Below are positions 51,301-63,482 of a stretch of DNA of 64,000 nt, piece after piece; the stretch's first letter is position 1; each line of letters opens with the position of its first letter. The translations under genes were made by a program, and so were the position numbers. This DNA is from Nemopilema nomurai (taxonomy: Eukaryota; Cnidaria; Scyphozoa; Rhizostomeae; Rhizostomatidae), in assembly GCA_003864495.1 (NCBI GenBank), contig ML133495.1, positions 1,537,441 to 1,601,440 of the forward strand. The letters run 5' to 3'. The notes beneath the pieces are model-generated. The model did no database searches. It had not been told where the DNA came from and worked only from the letters and a program-made list of their open reading frames with translations.

Positions 51301-54300
51301 CGTAGGATTCTATTGTTCCTTCCTAACGGGGTATAAATTCAAAATCAAGGATTGTGTGATACAAAGAGCACAACAACTTTCATTTAAAAACACATATGGC
51401 TATGACAATGAACTACAATTAGTTCAGCTTAATTAAGAACTTTCATATACCGATGCAAAGACTATCATCTTTGCAATAACCAGCTAAAGCTACGAAGACA
51501 ATCCTAGCTAATGTTGATATAGTTGAACAAACTGTTATATACTAGGTTCGAGGCGAAATAGAACTTAACACGTAAGCAGCGAGTGGTAGCAGCATGGGTA
51601 AAACTCAGATTGAGACAAACTATAATTTATGCAAATATTTTTATGACGTTGTACAGGGGGGAGGGGGGAGGTGGGGGCTACAAAACATGTGTCATTCATC
51701 CCTTTCAACAAAATCATATTACATCCATTTCAGATTGATACATTTTCCGTTAAAAATTGCTACGACTCACCTTTTTCTTCAAGGGGGTTTCCTTTGTTGG
51801 GATACATGGAAGGGGAACCTTCGCCTTGCAGTCCGGGTGACAAGCAACCTTGCAGTCTGCAACGTTTAGAAAACGTTACGTTCACAAAGTCATTGACCAG
51901 AGGAAGTTATGCAGAACAAAAGAAATTCAGAGGAAGGTTTTGGCAAAAGAAAAATTTAAATTGAAAAATTGTGGAAAACTATTAAAAAGAAATTGTAAAA
52001 CATTATCAAGGCAAAGTTGGATTAATTTCAGACGCATTGTGCATGGATAGGAGAAATCTATCAATATTTAAAATTCCGTCCCTTATCTCATATGTCAATC
52101 AAGTTGTCAAAGTTTTTTAATATACCGTATTGCATGTGTGACAATGTTTTGGCTCAAAGAGCAAAAGCTGCGCTAGCCACACCCCATTCATAACTTGTAC
52201 CTCAAAAATTGGAGAAAGGTTTTGACAGCGAAAAAATTCGCCCGGAGGAGGATTTAAGACTTTTCTGGGCTCTGGCAGTCTGTGACAGACGACAAATACA
52301 ACAAATCAGCCAGTCTACTTTTTGAAATTAACGATATTCATCCGAGACAGGATGTCAACGGGCTTAGCAAATTGGTGGCTTTCTTCGACAAATAACATTG
52401 AGACGCGGCCTACCAAATCATTTGGAGGCCTCAGGAAACTAACCTTTGCATTTGAGAACTGTCTTTGTGAAGGAGATTTTCTTGCCACACTGTTGATAGG
52501 TAAAAAGAAGGAAAATATTCTTTAATAACTGACAAAAGTTACTAGTCAGCAGCAAGGCAGGCTGTTGTTTCAATGCAACAAAAAACCTGAGGTAAAAGAC
52601 GATATTTTTTCATGCTTTTGCAGGGTGGTGAGAAGTTCATTGGTGGACACTTGAGCTTAAGCCACTCGACCTTTAAAAGGTATTGGCAAGGGCTGTTATC
52701 ACAAAAAAACGATTAAAGAACACAGTCTTGTAGATGAGCCATGATTGATACTAGGCACAGTTCGTTCAGGTCAAACGTGGAAAATGGCTGATTTCAATAA
52801 AGTTTTTGGAAAGGGAAAGCAAGTAAGCCTTACTGGTATGCATGTTTCTGGCTTGACCACTGTCTTCGAAACGAAGGAATGAAACTAGATATTGAAAGAA
52901 AAATGATCATTTAACATCAAACGGCTTTTTGAAACCTGAAAAAACATCGACATGCATATATAGATAAAGAAGAGGGCATATTACGGTTTAGGCTGAAAAA
53001 ACTGAGAATCATTATTTCCTTCTTTCAAGTCTAGAACCACAGCATCGTATAAAGTGAGGCTGGAAACAACGAATGGGTACTGCACTTTCTCGATCCTGCG
53101 CAGCAACCACGATTCAAAATAGCCACCGTCTTTTGTCTGCCAGTGTGATTGATAGAAGAACCGGATGGCTAACTTGCTACGGTCAGAATTGAGTAAGTTG
53201 GAGGAGAAACGGAAAAGTGCCCTTTTCCTACCTTCTCTCTCCGCGATCTTGGCGTGTTCAAGGTGGCGTATTTTACTTTTTGTGGCATGGGAGAACTATC
53301 GCTACAACAAAAAAACCTCAGGAGAATTAACATACAACGTCTACGCAGAAAAATCTAATAATAACGCAGAAAATCAAACAAGCAGTTTGGAGAAAGCAAA
53401 ACCATTTGACTAGCAAAAAGTTAAAGAGTCCCTGTGATTGCTAAACTGAGCGTGCTTTACTAGGAAGACGCAAAGTAATAATTGCCCAAACTATTAACTG
53501 AGGAGGCCGATGAAGAAAGCATTGGTTCCATTCCCCCCCCCCCTCTCTTAATTTTGCATAAAAATGAGGCCAGGGTGTCCGCAGTGCCCGGGTAAATTAA
53601 ATGCTGCGACAACTTCACTTACCTTATTTTTGGGTACAGCTTCGAATCAGTAACCTGCTTCGTTATTTGCCTGTGAAGGACAACAGTTTAAGATTGAAAT
53701 CAGTCATAAAGTTAGACGAAATAGACGTAAAGCTGCTTTAGATCTGGAATCAGCACTCACAATGAGAGGGAGCACGCTGCTTGAAATGGCGTACTCTTAG
53801 TTAGAGGTGAACATTTGAGGGGGTACTTTTAACAAAAAGGAGATGATCCGACATAAATGTGGAGTTCTGCTTAGCGTAATGGCCCTTGATAGGTGAGGAA
53901 TTATCTAATTTAAGAAAAATGTCATGAAAACTCACTATAGTTGAAAATCGTTTAAAGATAAAAAGGTAATCACACTTTTATTGTTTGGATATAGTTTTAG
54001 CTTCGTGCTTTTTATTGGCAAGATAAGCAATTGCAATAATCAGGCTTCAAAAGACTAGAAAGAAAATTGAAGATAGAAAAGAACAAGTAATTTCCCAACA
54101 CATTTTGAAAACAAACATACACTGCTATTTTGCTTGACCCTGGAAATCGTCAACAAATGCCTTTTTAAAACAATTCCTTGCGCTAATACATTTTGAAATG
54201 ATTAATAATTTTTTGCTAGTTATAGAAACTGCACGGAAGATCATAAGAATGCCTTTTCTTCTCCTTCTGTGATCATTTCTCTTTGAAACATATGACACAA

Positions 54301-57300
54301 GTCAGGGAGATATATTTGGGAGATGTTCTTTTATTATAACACTTTCGTCCTTGATAGAGGTGACTGAATATAAGGCATGTCCTACAATCCGTACTTAAAC
54401 TACAGCTATTTACTATCAAAAATACTTGCGCATTTGGTAGACATAGGGTATCAATATCACTATATAGCAGTGATGACTGGTTTGACAGAGCAGAAGAACG
54501 AACTGAGCAGAGGAAGAAAGAAAGCGCCCACCTCGCGGTTCTACTGGGGATTTGCTGATCGTCCAGCAGCATGGTGTTGTTTTCCTTGTCTGACTCAGTG
54601 ACGGTACTCAAATCACCTATGAGAGATATGCAAAACAGCTGAGTTAAAATGGCGAGTTTACTGCCTACAGACAGACAATTGGGACACACGTACGGACAAC
54701 AAAAATACTTAGACAATTAAGAGAAAAAATGATTCGACAGTTGCAAAAATGATTCGACAGTTGAAAAAATGAGGACTTTTCGTTGTCTATTTTCCAATCT
54801 GAACATCATTTACACGACTGCCTTTTGCATATCAACTAGACTCAAAGCCTTGTCCACACAACACAAACTAACCCAGGTTCGCCCCAGGTTAAATTTAACC
54901 TAGGGCGAAAACTGTTTTGTCCACACTTGATTTTCATGTTTTTTAATGTGGACACAAAGTCGGGGCGAACCCAGCTTAGCTGATGCTACGCATGCGTAGT
55001 TAAGTTACAACAACAACAAAACAACGACAACAAAACAAATTTTCCACAAACACGATCAAGATGGAAGTTGCCCAAGTCGCAGTTTACAATGCACTTGGCA
55101 ATGCACTTTTTTTGGCGCGCAAAATGAAAACACATTAAAATATGCGCGTGCGTTAAAAAAACTAACCCAGGTTCGCTCCAGGTTTTCTGTCCACACTAGA
55201 AATTCAGAACACTAACCTGGGTCGAACCCACCTCTGGAGATGGGTTAAACCAACCCAGGGCGAACCCAGGTTAGTTGTGTCCACACTGCAAAATCTAACC
55301 TGGGTTAGCTAAAACCTGGGTCGAACCTGGATTGGTTTGTCTAGTGTGGACAGGGCTTAATATAATTAAAACGAGGTCCTCGAGATTGCCTGATAACATA
55401 TTTTGCTTTATACTTCATCTAAACAAATACAATCAATTCTTGTACGCAGTACACAATTGACAGCGAAATACGTATAGTACAGAAGCTGGTTTTGGACCCT
55501 TATGCAAAATGACAAAACAAAATAAGACAGCTTGAAAGAATTAAAACCAAAACTGTAACTTAAAAAGAACAAGCATAGAGGGGGAATATGCTAAAAATTA
55601 ACTATATAAACAATAAAATGTTGAAAACAGGCCCTTAATAAACTCCAAAAAAAACAGTGGAGAAAAGAGAGCAACCAAACTGAACTTACTGTCACTAGCA
55701 TGTCTCCGCAAATGGCCTTTGGTTGGCAGACGCCGGTTTTTCTGGGGTGGTGGGCGGTTGAAGTCCCTGTCCAGCCTCTCAGTCCTTACCCCCGGACTAA
55801 TGGTCAGCCTCATGTTGGAGGAGACTGTTTCCACCACCTGGTGTCAAGATGGTCACGTTCAGGAGGGAGAAAAACATGCAGTCGATTCATTCATAGTTCG
55901 GCTTTTATTCATTGATGTTACGAAGAAAGCGTATTGGCAAAAATGTATAAGCATATTCTCCTTGCATAAAACCACATTTTTCTAGCCCCTTTTACCTCTC
56001 TTCTCTTTGCCCAGATTAGGATTGGGCAGTTAAAATTCAGCAAACATATTTACAATAACTTTAATCTCGCAGGCATGAATTTGATGACTATAATCTTCAG
56101 ACCTGATACTTTACCAAGAAGTACACCTTAAGTAAGAAAATGGAATCACTGCAAAGTATATAAAAGTGAGCAAGGCTAGAAAAGACTGCCTTCCAAATTG
56201 TTTTCATTGCTAGTAGTTCAATATTAAACGGTCTTGGTCAAACAATTCAACAGTTTGAACTTCAGATAACTCTCGTCTGCACGGTTAAATCTTGTGAAAA
56301 CACTCCCATCACGTAAAGAAGAGGTGGGCAACGCAATCAGAAGCGTGAGTTGAGACAAGAATACGAATGGGAGAGAGACAGACCTTTTCGGCCACTCTCG
56401 TCTTTTTTATATTGACGTCCTGAAAAAGAAACGTAGTATTCAGTTTGGAAGTACTGAAAGTCTTGTCAGGAAACTGTATGAAAACGAAAATTACCCAGAT
56501 GACGATGAACGAAGACTAACAATGAACGAAGATGATTGATAACCTTGTCAATAATAAACCATTCTGACTTGCGTTTGTTACGCAATTTGATGTTACCTCA
56601 GCGAAAAAGATTGACTTTGAATTAAAATAGCTTTAAAAAAGTTGGAATTAGGCAGTGAGCATAGAATTACTTCACTGTGAGCAAAAAATGAGAATAAAGA
56701 ATGGAAATGAAAGAAATGAGGCGACATTGTAAAAAGAAGAGGCCACTTTAAAATCAGCAAGACTGAATTTTTAGTGGAAAAGTCCTCTCCACAACAACGT
56801 CAAAAAATCAAAGGAAAATAGAAATAGAAAGTTGAAATAGTAAACTGGATAATCGTCGGTTTGTCTAAGAGATCTTTTCCTAAACATGGTAAAATTGGAA
56901 ATATAAAAAACACGAAATATGGGTATTAGTGTGTCGAATTCGAATTCCAAAGCATTCCATTACACGATCACCGATCGCGTCAATAGAATTCTACTGCCTT
57001 GCTTGATTAAGGCTAAGGGGAGATCTACAGTAGAACTTACAACATCATCTGTCTCCGTTCCATCACTAACGGGTGGGGCAGATGGCTTTCCCTGCACAGA
57101 ACACGACACTACATAGTCAAAGGCGAATGGCATCTTCGATATAGATATTTGAGAAGAGTCATTTCGTAAAGAACTCTTCTCGAAACGATACATCTTGAGC
57201 AGATCCAATTGAAGTAATCAGCTTGTTAACATTGGAAAAGACATGGAATGAATCTACACCAGTGCTGAATTGCATGCTTTGATTAAATGTTAGCTTACAT

Positions 57301-60300
57301 GAGGTGGGAGTAGTTCACTTTTCCTTCTGCCAAATGGTTCCTTATTAAGAATTGCAATTATGGTTAAAAAAAAATTTTTCTCTGTCACTTTTCTCCCCAA
57401 TCATTTTATTTTAATCGCTGTTAAGATTTTGCGATTTTTCCTGCAAAAACTAGTAGAAATTTGTCAACTACCAAGTGTTACTTCTCCCTGTGATGCTGTT
57501 TGTGTATAGAAATAAAGCGAAAGAAAATAACGCACCCTCTTTGATCCAGCCTTTAAGGAACCATCAGTTGAATACTGGTCGTCCATCTATAGAAAAGGAA
57601 CCAGGCTTTCTACAGTCCCACTAGTAATAAGTGTGTAAGGCACAAAAGTCATTTTATCATATAACACTGCTAGAAGATGAGCTAAAAGTATGTTGTTACC
57701 ATGGCCCAACTTCCTAATCCAAGCTAAACGTTACCAAAAAGCTTCAAGGTATCAAGCTGTTGTAATAGCTTTCACTCACTGTCTAAACAATTTCTTTGCC
57801 TTGACAACGAACAACTTAACATAGTGGTTCCTTTGAAACCCGCTGAGTATGATCATACTGCTTTTTAACACTGCACAGCTGGATTCACAGCCCTCTTTCT
57901 CTCTTAACATGGTCACATATGACTCCCAGCCACTATGCACGTTTCAGTTAACAGCAATTCAGTGCAACGAAAGTTAAGTCATAAGTTTTTCAATTCTCAA
58001 GCTGATGAAATCGTGCAGTGGAGGATAAACAACACAAACTACAAAGGCTTTGGCTATATGAGCTGCACCCAGGACTGACAAGTCCTGAAGCCTTTATTGC
58101 TGACTTCCAGTAGAAATTAAATTGTTGGTAAAGTCTTAATCATTTTCAGCATACCACCAAAAAACCAACAAAGAAGGGCCCTGATGTACTGAAATAGGCC
58201 AAAATTGTTCTACTTGAATCATTTTTTAGAGTTCCTTTGGTTGTACATTTCGATAGTATTCAAGTTTGTTATCTGCTTTAATGGTCCAACTCAACAGAAC
58301 TTGACTGAAGATATGCAAAAGCATTGTCAAAATCCTCTACTATTTTTTTGAGTTTGTCAAAATGACATTTGTACTAGGTCACAGACTAACACCAAAGTTC
58401 AGACTAACAACACAGCTAAGTTTTAACCTAAAACTTTTTGAGAAAAATGAAATGATTTGAATAAAAAACAGCAGAGAGAACATTCAGTTATTATTAAATA
58501 AGTTCCAATTCAGCAACCATACGTGACTATTAAAGAATACTTGCCTCTAAGCATAACATTAAGGAAGAAATGTAAAATATGACAGAACATCAGGAAAAAT
58601 CATTCGTATCTAAACAACTTGGTAATGAAATTGTTAGACAATGCTGAGAGATGAAGTTAAAGGGCGTTTTTATGATTCCTCTGAAGTTCTTTGTAATTTT
58701 ACATTTCTTGAAAGCAACAAATTCAAGTCAGCAGAAACTTTGAAACAGCATGCAAAAATTCTGACACATGTGTGGGTTTCTTTTTTCATCTTGCAAATAA
58801 GTTAGGCAAATAAATATAACTAGCATCTCTGTACAATTGCAAAGCCTATGTTTACTAATTTACAAACGAATGATTTAACTGAAATCTGTTTCATATATTA
58901 CAAGTCTTTTAAGCTTTACTGATGGTCATCAATATATTGTATGAAATTGCATTTCATCCTACCAAGATATCATCACCAGACTTGTCATACTCTGATTCAG
59001 ACAGCATTGAACCAATGGACTCTCTAGTGGTTGTGAAACTGGTGAAGAAAATAAAGTTTGCATTAGCAAAACTGATTTCTACCACTAGTACAATATCCCG
59101 AACCTTCCAAAAACAATCTTATTTGTAGAACTGACTTACTCCTTTCTGATGGTGCACAACAAGTTATGTCCTTCTCCTGGCAAGAAACTTGCCAGTATAC
59201 AACTCTCTGCAATTCTTGCTTTTTTTTCTGAGCCATTTTAATAGAAATTCGTGAGAAAATTGGATTCATTAATTGCTACTGGCCTTTTTGTGAGACAACA
59301 TACAGTGGCATATTGCTTGCATGAGTTAAATCTGATTTGGCAATTGTTAATGTAGCATCAATCTCCTTTTTGCCAATAAGTGCCAAATGGTATATCAGAA
59401 GACGACAATGACGAGAGAAGCTGAATTAACAAGGCCATGGCCTAGCCATAGACTAAAAGACCTGGTACCAGTATCAAATGTGAAACTTAAGAATTAAAAG
59501 TGGCAGAGTCTAACATAAACAAATGTTTATACATGACAGAATATCATGACATGGAAAAACTAACCTTTCGCTAAGCCCATAGCTACCTCTGTTGACAGGT
59601 AAAGATGGGAGGTTTCCAAGGAGGGCAATAGTATCTCTGTCTTTGGATGTCAGACTTCCACTGTCTCTTTCACAAAGAAGATCTTTTATCAGGGACAACT
59701 GTCTAGCCTTAAAAAAGAAAAGAAGCATAAACCTTATTGACAAAATGAATTTAAACATATATACAACAGACTTAAATATTCTTTAAATAATTCAAATACA
59801 ACATTAATTAACAAAATCTACATTGACAAAACCAATGAGTACTTGGTTTAATGCTTTAGATATTGTTGGTCTTCAAAGTATATAAAAAAGTTAAATAACA
59901 AATTTTGCACATCACAGGTCTTCCAGGGAAAGGTGTGCGATCGCACTCGCACACCTTGGTACACACCTCCCCACACTGAGAAGTGTGTTTAATCGAACGC
60001 CTGTTTTGTAATTATTCGTCTGTTTTTTAAACCTGGTTTCCATTTACCTGCAACCATAGAAAGGCTGCATGCAATGTGTCGCCGACAATGAGTTAAAAAA
60101 AATTGGCTCGGAATCGTTGGCAGACGTGTGGCAAGCAAATGTTGATTAGCGCAGGGAACTAACAAGGTGGCAGTAATGCTTTGATGTTTACTTTGTTCAA
60201 ATAAAACATTATGCAGTGCCAGCACATCATTTTGGAGGATGGTTGCGACAATTATTGCTTACAATAAAACATGGACCAAATGACCATAACACGGGGACTA

Positions 60301-62563
60301 GTTTTACACAACGTTTTGAAATTTCAAAATTTCAGCATTGTAAACATGAAGTGCGCAGAAGTTCCTGTCCATTCTTACTTTTTGAAAAGACAACAGAAAA
60401 CATTTTTTTGGACTACTTTGAAGCAATTTCCAATTCGATGCTCCTGAAAATTGTGCCACGTTTTTATCACAGATCGGCATTGACACGCACATGTTTTTAA
60501 AACACTATTTTTAATGGTTAATTGTGTGTTGTAAGAACAATCAAAACTTTGTTACATTTTCTCCTCTTTTTATGAGACCGCTTTACAAAAAAATAAACGG
60601 TAGAAGGCCCAAAATTTTAAAAAACCACAGGTAAATGAAAATCAATGAGAAATATTCAATTTTTTATGGCTCTATATAGTATGCAACTGAATATATGTAG
60701 TAATAAGAAAAAGTACCAATAGCACTCCATCGCACTCCTACCACAATCTAGGAGTGCGAAATGCCACATGTGTGCTATTTATTCCCGGAAGGCCTGCATC
60801 ATCACCCAAGAAGCAAGTTTACATCCAAACCAAAAAGTTATTCTTATCTTTAATTTAAATCGAGTGTTCAAACCCTTCTTCTCTCATACCATTGAAATTC
60901 ACAAGCTCAAACATAAACCTATAAACTTAACGTCACAAGTTTCAAAGTATAAACCTAAGCAAGAAACAGTTATGAATGACTCATACCAGATGGTCTTTCT
61001 CTTGCTCTATCCTTGTTCTTTTCTGCATTTCAGTTTCTAATTGATTCCTATATCGATGAGAATTGCCAAGCATTCATTAAAGATCATCATTACTGCAAAC
61101 ATGCTTACAAAACAAAAGCACTTGATTGAAATCTTACGAACAAAATCTTTGGAATGTCTATTGGTTCTAAAAGCATTAAACCTTATTCATATTAGGTGGT
61201 GTTATATTCATATCTATATAATATATATATACTTATATATAATCATATAATCTAAACAGTGCAAATAAAAAGCATAATGATCTTTAAGAAGAAGGAGTTT
61301 GATGGGAAACCAGTTTCTTAAACTTAACATTTGTATGAAATCTTATTACCATACTGAAATGATTAATTGATAAGAAACAGGTCTTCTACAACAAGCCTAT
61401 TGTGGAGCTTGGCTCTGATAAGGATTTGCCAGAAAAACATTGACAATATATACAGACAGATTTTTCAAAGCTGCATTGAAAAACTATTTCAAATGATTTA
61501 AGTCAGCTAAGCTTTTAGACATTCAAGATTTATTAAAATTAAAAGTACATGCCTTCTTCATTTGTAGCTTAAAAGAAACCTTGATTGTGTCTGTTTTTGG
61601 CAAACAATTTCCAATTATACCAATGTCTACTTTAACTCTCTATTTAAACCTCTGTACCTCATCTTTCTGACAAGATATTCTAAATTATATTTTTCAAATC
61701 ATTTAGCAAGATCCATGGATTAGTTCCTTGCATCCACCTCATACAGATAACCAAAATATACAGTTAAAACTTGTTGAAACATACCTTGCATGCTTTAGAT
61801 GGACATTAAGAGTGTCCTTTTCTGCCTGAAATCAAATATTAGACAGCTGAGCTACAGAAGGCAAGTAGGGGGACCCAGTATACAATAAAAGCTTTATTAT
61901 GATTTCTATGATCATTATGCACCCAAATTTCTTGAAAAATCTCAAAGTCACATCTCTTTGCATTTTGCAGTACAGAATGTGTTTTAGCTTGAAACAATCT
62001 AGGTGACTCAGTGCTTCTTTTTGTTGATAAACTAACTTGTAACTAAGTTTCAAATTGAAACTTGAACATTGACTTTGAACGTGTGAATTTCAACCAACCC
62101 TCAGTTTTGCCATGCTCTGCTTCATGGAGACATTTTCTTGTTCTGCTCGGATCCACTTTTGTCTGCATTCTTCTTGATGCTTAACAAACTTCAGAAATTC
62201 TGTCAAATTAAAAAGGCGCCTATATTTAGTTGAATACCGAAAAACATCTTCAACAAGACTTCTGCAAAGGTATGACTTTGGAAACTTTCCTTGATCTGTG
62301 CAATCATTACCTTTATAAGGCGTCAATTTTTCAAAAACCTCAATCAATCAGATTTTAACCGTTTAAACAAGCTCCTGAACTGCTAAAATAGGAATGTTAT
62401 TGAATAGGCCATAGAGGAGCGCGGGTGGGGCGAAATGCCCAGGCTATGATAATTTCAAAGTAGTTATCAATAAATACAAACCTCCTTCAATTCCTTCTGT
62501 TAGGACACTAGAGCATCTTACCAGATCGTCAAAATTACGAATGATTGATTGTGTGGACGACAT
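42313..62563 (-). CDS. RACGAP1: Rac GTPase-activating protein 1 (MgcRacGAP / CYK-4)
   Basis: Exons found: 62563-62482, 62199-62099, 61825-61785, 61047-60987, 59707-59565, 59038-58963, 57586-57536, 57091-57041, 56419-56384, 55837-55690, 54616-54532, 53670-53623; gap; 51856-51771; gap; 48633-48569, 46079-46019, 45243-45132, 44576-44344, 43341-43206, 42878-42797, 42376-42313. All neighbours agree in phase except across the two gaps, where the first half of the C1 domain and the C1-RhoGAP linker should lie. Domains: N-terminal coiled coil ([15 protein letters not shown] to [14 protein letters not shown]), basic Ser-rich linker ([14 protein letters not shown]), C1 zinc finger second half ([16 protein letters not shown]), RhoGAP with arginine finger in [22 protein letters not shown], and [12 protein letters not shown]. 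Family knowledge: with KIF23 it forms centralspindlin at the midzone and drives cytokinesis. An HD-domain gene is nested on the other strand. The terminal exon is optional (see findings). Confidence 0.95.
46980..47110. mobile_element. Possible DNA-transposon end, G/C-tract palindrome
   Basis: The stretch around 47023-47050 (GGGGGGCTGAGGGGGCTATAGCCCCCCCA) is palindromic around CTATAG and looks like the termini of old DNA transposons common in invertebrate genomes. I could not find its partner end, so this is a weak call. Confidence 0.3.
47639..48289 (+). CDS. HD-domain protein, PhnZ-like diiron oxygenase fold, nested and intronless
   Basis: A single uninterrupted exon of 216 residues inside a RACGAP1 intron, opposite strand. 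The start is the ATG with good context (AAAATGG); an in-frame ATG at 47504 exists but its extra 45 residues look unconserved. HD-fold metal ligands are visible: His58 in YEHGLQTAT, His82-Asp83 in CCLLHDIGE, His93, His116 in SNHEVFQG, and Asp155 or Asp160 in KYDAPSFDP. The layout resembles the HD-type mixed-valent diiron oxygenases (PhnZ, TmpB, MIOX relatives), which oxidise C-H bonds in phosphonates, trimethylamine analogues or inositol, rather than HD nucleotidases. The last 25 residues are a divergent Ser/Lys-rich tail. The absence of introns among intron-rich neighbours suggests retrotransposition or transfer from bacteria. The substrate is unknown. Confidence 0.85.
   Translation: MATVSFERLQDGTQEDFLLMADSYKVLCHPQEMTKRAFGMLLDQRGIFGGAKVDLYEHGLQTATRAYRNGEDTESVVCCLLHDIGELLSPSNHGEIPAAILKPYISEKWHWILSNHEVFQGVYYFHHVGGDRNAREVYKTNPFYQETIDFCEKYDAPSFDPNFQSLGLEFFEPLVYSIFARVPYFNDTSNPKAVCVTGAEVEQSKSPSTFKATSKS
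54725..54770. repeat. 20-bp direct repeat, two copies
   Basis: AAAAATGATTCGACAGTTG occurs twice in a row at 54725 and 54745, followed by part of a third unit, in a RACGAP1 intron. Confidence 0.85.
54845..55358. mobile_element. Palindrome-rich MITE in a RACGAP1 intron
   Basis: The ends are inverted repeats: AAGCCTTGTCCACACAACAC reading in from the left and AAGCCCTGTCCACACTAGAC reading in from the right, both continuing into AACC.AGGTTCG. Inside, near each end, the motif AACC(T/C)(G/A)GGTTCG and its complement recur about ten times in both orientations, so the ends can fold on themselves. The centre is AT-rich with a CAACAA run and no coding capacity. At 514 bp this is a non-autonomous miniature inverted-repeat element. 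A target-site duplication is not obvious. Confidence 0.85.
59915..60796. mobile_element. TIR element copy 2 with 5-bp target duplication
   Basis: This 882-bp element lies in a RACGAP1 intron, inverted relative to copy 1 (30848-31697). Ends: CAGGTCTTCC at the left, CAGGCCTTCC reading in from the right, a 10-bp inverted repeat with one mismatch and further partial pairing (GGGAA). The pentamer CATCA flanks it on both sides (59910-59914 and 60797-60801), the mark of a cut-and-paste insertion. Next to the left end is the near-perfect hairpin GGTGTGCGA...TCGCACACC (59932-59955). No transposase frame is recognisable. Confidence 0.85.
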
Positions 62564-62599
62564 TTTATAACTTTTATCGAAGCAACAACTCCCTACAAA

Positions 62600-62660
62600 A
62601 TTTGTCTGCCCAATCTTTCCAACCGTCAAATTCGCGCGCTTTCGATATCTCCCAATCACA
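62600..62660 (-). promoter_or_regulatory. RACGAP1 proximal promoter motifs
   Basis: Within 100 bp upstream of the RACGAP1 start lie CCAAT at 62610-62614 and 62652-62656, with TTCGCGCG (E2F-like) at 62631-62638 between them. Paired CCAAT boxes with an E2F or CDE-like element are the usual arrangement of G2/M genes in animals, which fits a cytokinesis gene. The motifs are read directly; the role is inferred. Confidence 0.45.
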
Positions 62661-63337
62661 TTAATCGAACATCTGCGGTATGAACGCGGGTTTACGAGGG
62701 ATCTCCCTTCGGCCAAGATTGTTTCCAAAGCTTTTAAACTGATAGAAATACAAGATAAATAAACTGCTTTTCATAAATAAGAAATATGGCCATCTAATAG
62801 AATTACGATAGCTCTTGACATCCATTTGTTTTCAACACGAAGATTATTCTCCCTGGCTTTGCCTTTTTGGCAAAAATCGTTGTTGCATACAAATATCTGC
62901 CTAAGAACCAATGTCCACTAGGGCTTGCATAGGAAGTTTTGCATGTTTTATTTCTCACTGACTATTTTCAACCGAAGCTCGTATAATAATCAAATACGGC
63001 GCATGAGTGGAAGTTTTTATACTTGCTGCTTTTGAGAAGATAGAAGGAAACGAAACTAGAAGTTGGTTTCCTTGTCCCAAAATCAAAGCCCTTGTGAGAA
63101 AGCTCTGTAGGACTGGCCTGAGATAAAACAGCAAACCTTTACAAATAGGAGCTTTTTGGCTTTGTAGGCATTTGCTTTAAGTAAAGGATTCCTTCGATAG
63201 CCTTTTCCATGTTATGAATAACCTGGTATTGTCCCCGATGCCATGGCTCGAAATCAAATTTCACAAGCGACAGTCTGTTTGGAAGAGGCGGGTAAGAATT
63301 AAGATGCGAAGCCCGCAGCACACAGATTTGCTGTTAC

Positions 63338-63482
63338 CTTGCTCGATGCCTTCCGTCAGAACTGTGGATGTGTTTACAAACAAGTTGAAGGTTGGCACAA
63401 TTGCTTGCTGTGTATCGTCTGTTCGGCTTGGCTTCCTAACTGTTTTCTCCGGTATCCTTTTCATTTTGGTTAAACTGGACAA
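63338..63482 (-). other. Second version of the RACGAP1 first exon
   Basis: On the minus strand the last 17 codons read FNLFVNTSTVLTEGIEQ and end in AAG|GTAACA, a phase-1 donor. RACGAP1 exon 1 ends [16 protein letters not shown], also phase 1. The two are clearly related in sequence and position. Possible starts are ATG at 63482 or 63464. It lies about 0.9 kb upstream of exon 1 on the same strand, so it could be an alternative first exon or what is left of a partial duplication. A candidate second-exon relative (about 63287-63235, LSLVKFDFEPWHRGQYQ) does not join it in frame. Confidence 0.55.

Noticed and set aside
52125..52170. Possible first half of the RACGAP1 C1 domain (CHTC on the minus strand)
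   Set aside because: The only Cys-X2-Cys in the gap, but there is no upstream His-X-Phe in frame and the phases do not connect, so the exon was left unplaced.
53534..53546. C-run in a RACGAP1 intron
   Set aside because: Simple homopolymer without further structure.
63235..63290. Exon-2-like LSLVKFDFEPWHRG frame upstream of RACGAP1
   Set aside because: Joining it to the duplicated first exon gives an immediate stop; similarity to exon 2 is weak.
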